Below are positions 48,492 to 58,830 of a DNA stretch of 64,000 nucleotides, one piece after another. The stretch comes from Paracyclopina nana (Eukaryota; Arthropoda; Copepoda; Cyclopoida; Cyclopettidae). The DNA is taken from contig JAGUCH010000001.1 of NCBI GenBank assembly GCA_019096065.1, forward strand, positions 1,922,001-1,986,000. The letters run 5' to 3'. The position numbers were made by a program, and so were the translations under genes. How positions within the stretch are numbered: position 1 is the stretch's first letter; the number at the start of each line of letters is the position of its first letter. The notes below the pieces were generated by a model, which was not told the origin of the DNA, made no database searches, and worked only from the letters and a program-made list of their open reading frames with translations.

Positions 48492-49406
48492 CTAGCAATC
48501 GTCCTCGGCATTTTCGTATTCAATGATGCACTCATCTTCGTCGTCATCATCGTCAAGCATGAAGCAGTCCTTGATTTCAGGATCGAATTTGCGAACCTGC
48601 CTTGTCCTGTATGAGTCAATCGACGTCTCTTTTTCGCGCAACTTTAAAGCTTCATACTCCAGCTTGCCCCTCCACTTGTTCTGGAACCAAATGAAGACAA
48701 CGTCGACGGGGACATTAAGCTCGTTGGCCCATCGATGAATCTGATCACTGTTGGGCTTGCAAATGTTTTTCACAAAGTGTTCCTCAAGCACGATGACAGC
48801 TTCCCTATTCAGGCCTCTTTTCTTCCGCAAGCCTTTGTGCTTCATCATGACACTCTTGGGTCCAATTAGTCGGGATTTGCGCCCAGATGTCAACGACAAG
48901 TTGCCATAATTTTTTCGCCTGAAAAAACAAGCCGAATGCTCAACCAAATCGCTTCGCGCTAAACAAAAAGACACTCACCTAAAGTTTGTTTTGGGCACGG
49001 AGTCGGGGCCAAGCTTGGGGGGACGTGGTGTTTTGGGGCCATTGATGTCCTTTGGTACGTGATTGAGTTGAGCGAGAACGACGTCTTTATCTACTCCAGC
49101 TCTGACAGCCTCGAGAAATTGAATGACTTTTTTGGTGCCCGAGTTGAATTCTTTCTTCGGATCAGTGAGGCTCTCCCAACGCTCAAGGTGAATGGTTGTT
49201 GCGTCAAAGTCAAGCCAGTATTCGGGGTGTCGATACAAGTAATCGAGCAGGTCATTTGATGACCTCAGTTTCGACCCATCGGGTGCGTATAAATATGGAT
49301 CAACAGCTTTGCGGGTCGACTCGTTGACTGTGTTTCTTGCCACGATCGTTTTCACCCAGTTTCCGGGGTGAACGTGCCGAAATAGAATTCGGTCATCAGA
49401 GCTCAT
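48492..49406 (-). CDS. MBD + homeodomain fusion protein
   Basis: Two exons (49406-48979 and 48918-48492) give 284 aa. The 60-nt intron is GTGAGT...TTTTTTCAG, splits an Arg codon and keeps frame. Without splicing a TGA follows at once. Exon 1 encodes a methyl-CpG-binding domain (about residues 8-75): GNW at 15-17, then Arg24, Asp36, Tyr38 and Arg48 align with MeCP2 R111, D121, Y123 and R133, which contact methylated CpG. Exon 2 encodes a homeodomain (about 172-232) with Leu187, Phe191 and WFQN at 220-223. Position 53, normally Arg, is Trp (WFQNKWRGK), and the first loop has one extra residue. The C-terminus is an acidic DDDDDEDE tail. The ATG lies in CAAAATGAG context. Likely a nuclear DNA-binding regulator. 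I know of no family with this pair. Confidence 0.8.
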
Positions 49407-49957
49407 TTTGGTCGATTTCAGACTGTTTTTACGTGAAGGGCAAATTGGTGACGGACCGCAAATCAAAGACGATCCCAAACGTCAAACTTGGATATCCGCG
49501 ATGTTTTCAATACTTTTCAATTTTTTTTCGATAGGATACAATTACTTTATATTCATACATACTTTTTATATATTTAAAGCATATTTTGAACATGAATGCA
49601 AATAAACATAAGTTGAAGAATTTTTAAAAGTCTTAGTTTTGATTGTACGCCAACTCAGTTGATTTTCAAACAAAGAAACTTTCGGGAAATGAGTCAATCT
49701 AACGAAATTCATCCTCTTTATTTCATTTCGACATAATTGCACTTTTTTACGGAATACTTACGAAAACACGAAAAGTCATTTGAAAGCATACTCCTTGTAA
49801 ATAAAATGCAATTTTGGTGAAATTAAGTACAATTGAAAAGGCAATGTTCCGAAATAAGCCTCAAAGTTTCTTTTTCGCTTCACATAAACAAATAATGAAA
49901 TTGAAAGTTGTTTTGCAAATTGAGTAGTCATCGAAAAAAGCTTACAAAACCAGTAAA
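49407..49957. promoter_or_regulatory. Divergent promoter region between MBD-homeodomain gene and RTN4IP1
   Basis: About 550 bp of AT-rich DNA separate the two divergent start codons. No TATA box can be assigned with confidence to either gene. Confidence 0.4.
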
Positions 49958-51061
49958 ATGGCATCAAAGGTGCAACCTTTGAGAGCCTTGATGAAGGGCT
50001 GGACTTTGAATTCTTACTCAGGCACTCAAGCTTTGACATTGAAAAGCGACCTCAAAATCCCTATGATGACTTGCCCAAATGATGTCCTAATCAAGGTGGA
50101 GGCCTCCAGTGTCAACCCCTTGGATATTGCCATGTCTAACGGGTATGGAAGGGCTCTCTTAACCGAGTTGGGTTCAAGACTCTCTACTGTCAACATTAGC
50201 CAAGATGCACTGATTCTTGGCAGAGACTTTTCCGGAACTATTGTTGATCTTGGGCAAGGAGCTCAGGACAAGTTCAAGATTGGCGATCAAGTTTGGGGTG
50301 CGGTATTTCCGAGTAGCCAAGGCTCACACGCCCAATATTTGGTCGCCTCTTCCTCGTCCATCAGCTTGAAGCCCTTGAATTTAAGCCATGTCGAAGCAGC
50401 TTCCATTCCATATGCTGGCTTGACAGCTTGGTCGGCCATGATGCTGTCAGCCGGCTTGACTTCTCACAACACAAATAATCAGTTTAAAACACTTGTCATT
50501 GGCGCCTCCGGAGGGGTTGGCACGTTCGCTGTGCAGCTCTTGAAAGCATTCAATTACAAGGTGGTTGGCGTGAGCCAGGATCCTGCATTTGTGACCAAGC
50601 TTGGTGCTGACATTGCTCTGAATTACAAAGAGCCTGATTACGATGCTCAATTGAGGAAGCTGGCTGGTTACGACGTCATCTTTGACTTTGCAGGAGTGAT
50701 GAACAAAGCCACTTTGGACAGTTATATGAGACTCCTGAGACCTTGGTCCGGATCCAAGTGTGTGACTTTGACAAGTCCTCTGCTCAACTCAACTGATCAG
50801 GACGGAATCATCATGGGCAGTGTGAAAACAGTGGCAGGCTTGGCATCTGCAAATTTGCACTATTTGACAAATGGAAGCTCATTCAGGTATGGATACTTCA
50901 AGCCGGATCCATGGGCACTGACGTCAATGAGCAAACTAGCTCTAAAGGGGAAAATCAAGCCAGTCATCCAAAAGGTGTTCCCATTGGAAGATTTGCCCAA
51001 TGCCTACGAGCAAGTGTCCAAAGGCAACCTCCGGGGGAAAATTGTGATTGACCATACATGA
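49958..51061 (+). CDS. RTN4IP1: RTN4IP1-like mitochondrial NAD(P)H oxidoreductase
   Basis: An intronless 367-aa MDR-family (zinc-independent) reductase. The N-terminal GroES-like part has SSVNPLDIAMSNGYG (about 50-64) and LGRDFSG (about 87-93). The Rossmann fold has IGASGGVGTFAVQ (181-193), which binds NAD(P)H. Order and spacing match human RTN4IP1/OPA10 (396 aa), a mitochondrial oxidoreductase linked to coenzyme Q synthesis and respiratory complex I. The human mitochondrial presequence is longer. Here the first 20 residues are basic and could target mitochondria. ATG context AAAATGGC is good. It is the only intronless gene of comparable size on the plus strand, so retroposition is possible but not shown. 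It converges on FAM76, with stops 113 bp apart. Confidence 0.92.
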   Translation: MASKVQPLRALMKGWTLNSYSGTQALTLKSDLKIPMMTCPNDVLIKVEASSVNPLDIAMSNGYGRALLTELGSRLSTVNISQDALILGRDFSGTIVDLGQGAQDKFKIGDQVWGAVFPSSQGSHAQYLVASSSSISLKPLNLSHVEAASIPYAGLTAWSAMMLSAGLTSHNTNNQFKTLVIGASGGVGTFAVQLLKAFNYKVVGVSQDPAFVTKLGADIALNYKEPDYDAQLRKLAGYDVIFDFAGVMNKATLDSYMRLLRPWSGSKCVTLTSPLLNSTDQDGIIMGSVKTVAGLASANLHYLTNGSSFRYGYFKPDPWALTSMSKLALKGKIKPVIQKVFPLEDLPNAYEQVSKGNLRGKIVIDHT

Positions 51062-51097
51062 TAAGGCGTAATATGGTCATTGGTAGTAGAGTGACGA

Positions 51098-51103
51098 TTT
51101 ATT
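51098..51103 (-). terminator. Poly(A) signal of FAM76
   Basis: AATAAA on the minus strand, about 72 nt past the FAM76 stop. The resulting 3' end would run to within a few tens of bases of the RTN4IP1 stop, so the two 3' UTRs probably overlap. Confidence 0.6.
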
Positions 51104-51174
51104 AAGAATAATAATAATTGTGGAAAAGTTAAGTGTCGCGATCGAGTATTCTATTTCAGCCAGAAGTCAGAAAA

Positions 51175-52624
<1,450 letters not shown>

Positions 52625-52840
52625 TTTCAACACATTGAATTCACGCTTTGGCCTTGAAAAAATATAAACTCTCTGTTTTTCACAAGATTTTAAATTGTTT
52701 TGTAAATTTGCCAATAACTGATCGACTTGAGCTCAGCCTTGGCAGCTTTGGTCTGTTTATTAACTTCCACACGTTTAACTCGTTGAAATCAAAGGCGATT
52801 GCTATTGATGTTGAATTTTGAGCTTTCACGGCGAAAAAAG

Positions 52841-53008
52841 ATGTCAAAACAGGAAATCATTCGTTCAAAGCTGAAAATTAATAGTTTGAATGTTTTAAAG
52901 AGCCTGAAAAAAGATTGCTCGTCACCAAATTGCTCGGGCTCAAGGCGCGGTCCGATCAAGAGAAAGCGAGTCGGAAAAATAGTGCGTTACACGAATAAAG
53001 TTCTTTAA
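52841..53008 (+). CDS. Doubtful small ORF, 55 aa, basic
   Basis: ATG in AAAAGATGTC context, divergent from FAM76 with 216 bp between start codons. The product is Lys/Arg-rich with no recognisable domain. AATAAA at 52994-52999 lies inside its last codons, which would leave almost no 3' UTR. It may be chance sequence in an antisense or bidirectional promoter transcript, or a small protein. Confidence 0.25.
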   Translation: MSKQEIIRSKLKINSLNVLKSLKKDCSSPNCSGSRRGPIKRKRVGKIVRYTNKVL

Positions 53009-53243
53009 TGAAGCCTGTTCTTTTTACAAATAATGCCCCAAACACTATTTCGGCAAATTTTCCTGATTTAATGAAAGTCCTCGTTATTTCATAATTTTTC
53101 CATTATTTCACGAATATTCCGAGCCTAATACAAATTTAGGACCAAAAACTATTCATCTATTACACTACAACATTGAATATGGAGGTTGCGAGAGTCTTCC
53201 TTGAAATGAGTGATGGATCGTGTTGAGAAGTGAGAGCTGAAAA

Positions 53244-53264
53244 GTAAACAAATTTGTAAACAAA
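53244..53264 (+). promoter_or_regulatory. Paired GTAAACAAA sites at the bL27m start
   Basis: Two GTAAACAAA copies (53244-53252 and 53256-53264) end two bases before the ATG. The second sits in the translation start context. They match the forkhead core RTAAAYA and a motif repeated across the window. Confidence 0.35.
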
Positions 53265-53265
53265 A

Positions 53266-54070
53266 ATGTCGCTGAATTTTCTTACGAAAACTGCATCCAT
53301 TTGGAGAGGATCTCTAGCTCTACCGGCTGTGACATCTCAAAACTTCCTTTCACCCTCAGTTGCTGGTAAGAAATATTTAAAGCTGTATGTAGGTTTTCTT
53401 TGTAAAAGGTACTTGATAAATAACATGCACTTATTTTGATAATATTGGAATGCGAATTATGGATGTCAGATTACAAAGTTGATTTCATTTTTTTAGCTCT
53501 TGCTTTGTTGGGTGGAGTCCGTGGCAAGAAAAGCAAGGGTGGAGGTTCGACAAAGAATGTGTGTGGGACATCTCCAGGAAAAAAGAGAGGCCTCAAAGTT
53601 TATGATGGGCAAAGAGTTCCATCTGGAACCGTTCTGCTTAGTCAGGCGGCCATGAAAGCTCTTCCAGGCTGGAATGTAAGCCATTCCTAATTCAATTTAT
53701 TTTAAGACCAATATTAAAGATTACAGAAAATGCCACTTTATTCAGGTGCTTTCATTATTCATAAGAAATCGATTTAGTGGGTTTTCTAATAAGATTCTGA
53801 TAATATGTGATTTTCTCGTACGATATTGAATAATGATTTATGGCACCTACTTTATAGGTACGTTGGGGAGTTCCAGGCTGGAATTTAGTTGCTAATTGCA
53901 ATGGGAGAGTGATGATCACCACAGAGCTCATGGAACCAGACTTCAACAACCCAGAATCTGTGAAAGCCGTGCCAGCAGACCTGAAGCCAGACCAGAAATT
54001 GTTCAAGCACTACGTTCACGTAATTCCAGACTTGCAGCATCAAATATTTAAGCTTGTGGACCGAGTGTAG
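53266..54070 (+). CDS. MRPL27: Mitochondrial large ribosomal subunit protein bL27m
   Basis: Three exons (53266-53365, 53497-53675, 53858-54070) give 163 aa. The N-terminus is a mitochondrial presequence (basic, Ser/Thr/Leu-rich, about residues 1-30). The conserved core follows: KKSKGGGSTKN (about 42-52), KKRGLKVYDGQ, VPSGTVLLSQ and PGWNVRWG, equivalent to the glycine-rich bL27 segment near the peptidyl-transferase centre. The C-terminal extension ending HVIPDLQHQIFKLVDRV matches animal mitochondrial L27. AATAAA follows at 54075-54080. An exact CCAGGCTGGAAT stretch occurs at the end of exon 2 and again early in exon 3. Both are needed for the alignment, so this is not a duplication artefact. 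MINPP1 starts only 80 bp downstream. Confidence 0.9.
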
Positions 54071-54149
54071 CAGCAATAAAATTAGCCCTAAATTAAGTAG
54101 TTGCCTGCTGTGTTGATTGCTGTGTGCAAATCATTCAGTTTTGGTTGTA

Positions 54150-55545
54150 ATGATCAAGTTTTTACTTTTTCTGGCCTTTGCATGGCCTTCCTTGCTGGTT
54201 GACAGCTGTGTTATAGATGAGTTTTTAAGAGTCAGAGAATTAGCCACAAAAACTCCATATGAGTACTTGTACAATAACCACAGTGAGCTACCTAAAGAAT
54301 TTAAGGGGTACAAAGTTGAAAAGTTCTGGTTGGTATCAAGGCATGGTACAAGATACCCCAGCAAATCTGGCATCAAGTTCATAACAAATGCCCTGCCTCT
54401 TTTGCTAGAAAAGGCTGAAGGCAGCCTTTGCCCCAATGATTTGAGGCTGCTGAAGGCATGGCAAAATAGTGTAGCTGACATGACTGAAGATATGGCCAAA
54501 AGATTACACCCAGAGGGCGAAAAGGAACTCATACTTATGGCTGAAAGATGGCAGAGGAGGTTTCCCAATATCCTGGGGGAAAACTATGAACCAACAAGAT
54601 TTCGATTCAGGGCTACGAACACTCAGAGGTATTTTTAAAGATACTATAATAGGTCATCGTAAGGAGTTGATGTATGCATTGAAATGCAGGGCCCAGGAGT
54701 CGCAACGCAGCTTTGCTGTTGGACTGTTCAACCGAACTACTGCTTACAAAGTTCAGTATGAGAGGCCCATTGAGCCACATGATCCTGTGATAAGATTTTA
54801 CAAAGTTTGCCCAAGGTGGCAAGCGGAAGTGAAGAAAAACCCTCATACATTGGTAGAGCAGAAGAACCTGCAAGAGTCTGTTGCTTTCTCAAGCCAAATT
54901 ATTCGGCCCCTTAAGGACATTTTGGGTCAAGAGCTGAGCTTGGAGTCAATTGATGCCATGTGGGTAGCTTGCTCTTTTGGCCAAGCTTGGCACCCAAATA
55001 AACTGTCACCATGGTGCGGACTCTTCAATGCTACCCAACTGCAACTCCTTGCTTACAGGGAGGATTTGGAGTACTTTTATGAAGACAGCTATGGCAATTC
55101 ACTGAACAGCCAACAGGCTTGCGTTCTTATGCAAGATGTCTTAGCAAACTTTGACAATAGTGTCATGCATAACTCAACCCTTTACTTCACCCATTCCGGT
55201 GCAATTCTCAAGTTTTTAGCATACTTGAATTACACTAAGCCGGATGGGCATTTTCAGCCCAAATTCGACTCAGACTTTGAGGCCATGATGAAGGAGTGGA
55301 CGACAAGCAAAACAGACAGTTTTGCATCTAACGTTGCGTTTGTCAAGGCTTCTTCTTCCAATTCAAATATTTACTACGTTGGCATGTTTGTCAATGAGCA
55401 CTTTACCGAGATTCCAGGCTGTGGTGGTCAACTGTGGTGTCCCTTCGAGACTTTCGAGACCATATTTAAAAGCTGTGATTTCCATGCTCTGTGTCACTTA
55501 GACAACTACAACCACACTCATGGCAGTGAAGATGATCGCTATTGA
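54150..55545 (+). CDS. MINPP1: Multiple inositol polyphosphate phosphatase (MINPP1-like)
   Basis: Two exons (54150-54628, 54690-55545; 61-nt intron) give 444 aa. Residues 1-20 form a signal peptide. RHGTRYP (64-70) is the histidine-acid phosphatase nucleophile motif. Downstream, SFAVGLF, the cysteine pattern and VACSFGQAWHP...SPWC (about 256-285) follow the MINPP order. The enzyme hydrolyses inositol pentakis- and hexakisphosphate in the ER or outside the cell. Two oddities stand out. The second active-site motif, HAE in vertebrate MINPP1, reads HSG here (His328, at 55192), so the usual proton-donor acid is missing at that place. The C-terminus has no KDEL/SDEL signal, suggesting secretion. 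The acceptor at 54689 was chosen because it keeps frame and spacing. Confidence 0.88.
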
Positions 55546-56094
55546 AAATACACTTATGAAGCCTCCACGCATATTTGAATTTTGGCGCCTTTTGAGCCTT
55601 TTGTTGTCTCACAGATTCCCCTCCATAACAACGCAGACGCAGGAGAGCTAAAGTTGTTTTTTGTACGCATGAAGCTAGTTGACAGCGTTACCAGATGACC
55701 TATTTCGAGTTTGGCCTTGAACAACCAAGATTTAAAATCGCTTTTTGACCTTCGTAAACAACATTATGAAAATTTCACGAAATTATCCTAGTAGTATATA
55801 CTAGTAAATCATTGTTAATTAAACGGAAAAATTAATATTTGTTTATAATGAAAATAATTTGGCTGTTTTGTAGCTGACTAAAAAGTCGTCAAAACATACG
55901 GGTACCATTTGTTTGGACAACAGCTTGGTGCGCGAAGCTGCTGCTGCTTCAAGAACAAGAAAAAGATTCAATTTTCTACGACTATCGAACGTTTCTGTCC
56001 AAGTTTCTCTCGTTTTCCTCTCGTTGTTCCCGCCTGAATTCAGCTCACTTTGGCGCCCAACAAGAGGAGGAAGAAAACCCAGCCGGATTCCGAC

Positions 56095-57181
56095 ATGGCA
56101 GAGGAAATTGTGACCACGGAGGTCGTGGTCGACGCGGACTCGGCATGTGATGAAGTCGTCGTCGCCGACATGGACAACGACTTTGTCGCCGAAGAGGTCG
56201 TCGTTGTAGACGCATCCGGCGGGCAGGCCATCAACACGGCGCCCGTGTCGTCCGCCATTTCAGCGCCCAACAAAAAGGACATGAACGGCGACTCTTCTTT
56301 GTCGGCCTTTGACGCCTCCAACGTCGTCGAGGTGAGTGAAGATGACGAAATCCAGCCAAAATTACACTTTTCTCTTCCAACTTATTTTTTGACTCCAAGA
56401 CTCCGTCTCTGATGGTTATCTGATGATCATCTGTTGCCAATGTTTTTGTTTGTTTGTTGTCAATATTTGTTTTGTTTACCTTTCACGAGTCTTCTTTCTT
56501 CCCCAGGTGAATGAGGACGAGATTCAGCTCGACGATGGCAGTGAGGAAATGTCGGTCGCCATCGACCTTGCCAAGCTCAGCCAAGGCCACTTTTCGCACA
56601 ACGACTTCAAAAACTCGGGTTACGTGTTTTACACCGAGGACGGTCGCCAAGCCTCCAGCCTCGAAGATCTAAACGGGCGCACCGTGGAAGTGGCGGAAGC
56701 GCCGCGAAGCAAACTCGCCTATTCCCGCATGTTGGCCAAAACGTCTTCAGCCGCGGCCTCCGCCGACGGCGGCGAGAAGCCTCGCATGTCGTACGCCCAA
56801 CTGATCGCCGAGGCCCTGGTCAACGCGCCCGACGGCATGCTGACCTTGTCCGAGATTTACACCGCGATCAGCGCCCGCCACCCCTACTACAAAATGGAGG
56901 CAAGGAATTGGCAGAACTCCATCAGACACAACCTCACGCTCAACAAGAGCTTCACCAAAGTGCCAAGGATGTCTTCGAGCGAAGGCCGAGGCTCTTACTG
57001 GAAACTCGAGCCGGGGGCCGAGGCCATCATCTTCAAACGCAGCGCCCGCAAATCCACAACCTCGGCCTCGTCGTCGGCCAACGCCTCGCTGAACTTGTCA
57101 CAGTCGTTGGGTGGCGAGACCATGATCGTCCACGAGAGCTCCGACTCCTCCAACAACGTCATCTATGTGACGATGAGTTGA
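56095..57181 (+). CDS. Forkhead-domain transcription factor, subfamily uncertain
   Basis: Two exons (56095-56331, 56507-57181; 175-nt intron, phase 0) give 303 aa. The start is the first in-frame ATG, in CGACATGG context. Residues 1-95 are acidic and rich in Val, Asp and Glu, possibly an activation region. Residues about 170-258 form the forkhead domain: PRMSYAQLIAEAL, LTLSEIYTAISARHPYY, the recognition helix WQNSIRHNLTLNKSF (about 215-229), and GRGSYWKL. It resembles FoxK/FoxJ-type domains but lacks a visible FHA domain, so no subfamily is assigned. The gene is markedly more GC- and CpG-rich than its neighbours. AATAAA at 57545-57550 would place its 3' end inside the last exon of WRAP53. Confidence 0.88.
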
Positions 57182-57559
57182 ACAGTACAACCAGCGTAGA
57201 TCATCCATTGCATCCATACTTTTTGTGTCTCCGAGGTGTCACGATGTGTGTGTCTGTCTATCCCCCCATCATATATGCTACCCCGATCATTTATGCCCCA
57301 ATGCTGCGTGCATCTTTATATTGTAAAGAGATTGTAAAACTTACTTCTACACTGCTAAGATAGATGATAACAATATCAACTAAGAAGGCTCCGGAGAGAG
57401 ATATTTTGCAAACCAAGCCCGTAATGTTTTTTCGAAGAATATGAATATGAAGTGCACATGAGTATACTAAATACGATCGTACTTTACACTTTAAAAAAAA
57501 TTCGCTATGAGTCGTCTGCTGAAATGATGCGTTGTCTTTTGAGGAATAAAGGTCGCATT

Positions 57560-58830
57560 CTATTGTTTCTCCTCGTGATGTTTGAATGACCAAAGTTTGA
57601 GTGAAAAATCCTCTTGAGTGGTCTCCTCAGGGTCGTCCTCTTCTTCCTCATCCAATTTCGGATAGGAGACGTGTCTTTGGCCAGAACAGGTACTGACAGT
57701 GGGAAGCCAAGGGTGAATACTGATGCCATTGATGCAATCATCATGCAAATGCTCGAGGTGGGCAACTATGTTATCTGAGGTTTTATCCAGGTCCCAAATT
57801 GTCATGCTGCCATCCGTGGAGCCAGACATGGCATACTTTCCTGAAGGATCGATGTCAAAGTAGACCCTTTGATTGGTGTCCACTTTCCTCTCCAGTATCA
57901 TCAGGAGCTCCTGCTTTCTCATGTCCCAAACAAGAATTTCGTTATCCTTCCTACCTCCTTAAATGATAATATTATTGGAAAATACATGTGAATTGCATAT
58001 TTAGAATGTAAACCTGCGAGTAATTTTGTGCCATCAGGGGTGAATTTCAGGTGTGTTATTCCTCCCTTTTGGCCATCCATTTGACAGAGCAGCTGAGCAC
58101 GTGGATCTAGGTAAATGGCAAGGCTTTTGTCATAGGATGCCAAGGCAAATACTTGCTCCATCACCGGATTGAAAGCCATGGCAGAAATGATCCCACTCAG
58201 ACCTTGTCCCTCTTTCTTGTCAAATAGCTTGACAGTCTCACAATCTCTGCCAGGAATGGCCACGTCGAATATTCTGATTTGGTTCTTGAGCCCAGCCAAA
58301 AGTTTGGTGCCAGACGGGTTAAAACAGAGACTTCTGGCAGCTGTCATCTCGTCCAGATGATCAAAGCACCTATAAGTGGCCCTAATGTGACCATCAAATG
58401 CATCATACAGGTGTATGGGTTGGTATTGTGAGGTTGTGGCAAATACACACGTGTCAGGACTGACTGATGACATCAAAGGATACCACTGGAAATCATACAC
58501 TGATTCTCCCTCTTTCACCTTCAATGAAAATGATTTTTGAGCTTGCACAATTTTTTTCAAGCTTTAGTCAGAGAGTACCTTGAAAGCCTCTTTGAGCTCC
58601 TCATTGGAGTAATCAAAAAGTGACAAGTAGTTGTTGTCACAATTAACAAGGTTGCACAGCCCATCTGGAGACCATTTACAGCCACGAGTGAACGCTGGGA
58701 ATTCAGTCCTTGACAGCTCTTTTGGCGGCTGAGAAAAATCAAAAGAGACCACTTTCGCCTCTGTGATCTCTTCAGCATTTGTAAGTTTTTCCTCTTTGGC
58801 TTCCTCCGTTTCATTTGGAGTAGGATCCAT
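57560..58830 (-). CDS. WRAP53: WRAP53/TCAB1 WD40 protein
   Basis: Three exons (58830-58579, 58518-58014, 57954-57560; introns 60 and 59 nt) give 383 aa. Diagnostic blocks in order are GCKWSPDG, YDFQWYPLMSS, SPDTCVFATTSQYQPIHLYDAF, HLDEMTAARSLCFNPSG, IPGRDCETVKLF, GQGLSGIISAMAFNP, QKGGITHLKFTPDG, TNQRVYFDIDPSGKYAMSGS and CINGISIHPWLP. These match the propeller of telomerase Cajal body protein 1, which binds the CAB box of scaRNAs and directs them to Cajal bodies. The N-terminus is acidic and shorter than in human (548 aa). The acceptor of exon 3 is ambiguous by one codon (AAG or GAG, 57957 or 57954). The second choice gives LLAGGRKD, matching the human spacing. It converges on the forkhead gene. 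Confidence 0.92.

Noticed and set aside
49407..49478. Extended N-terminus of the MBD-homeodomain protein
   Set aside because: The extension has no ATG start, while the ATG at 49406 has a good context and lies just before the MBD.
56050..56094. Upstream extension of the forkhead protein
   Set aside because: The extended frame starts at TTG. The first in-frame ATG is at 56095 with a good context.
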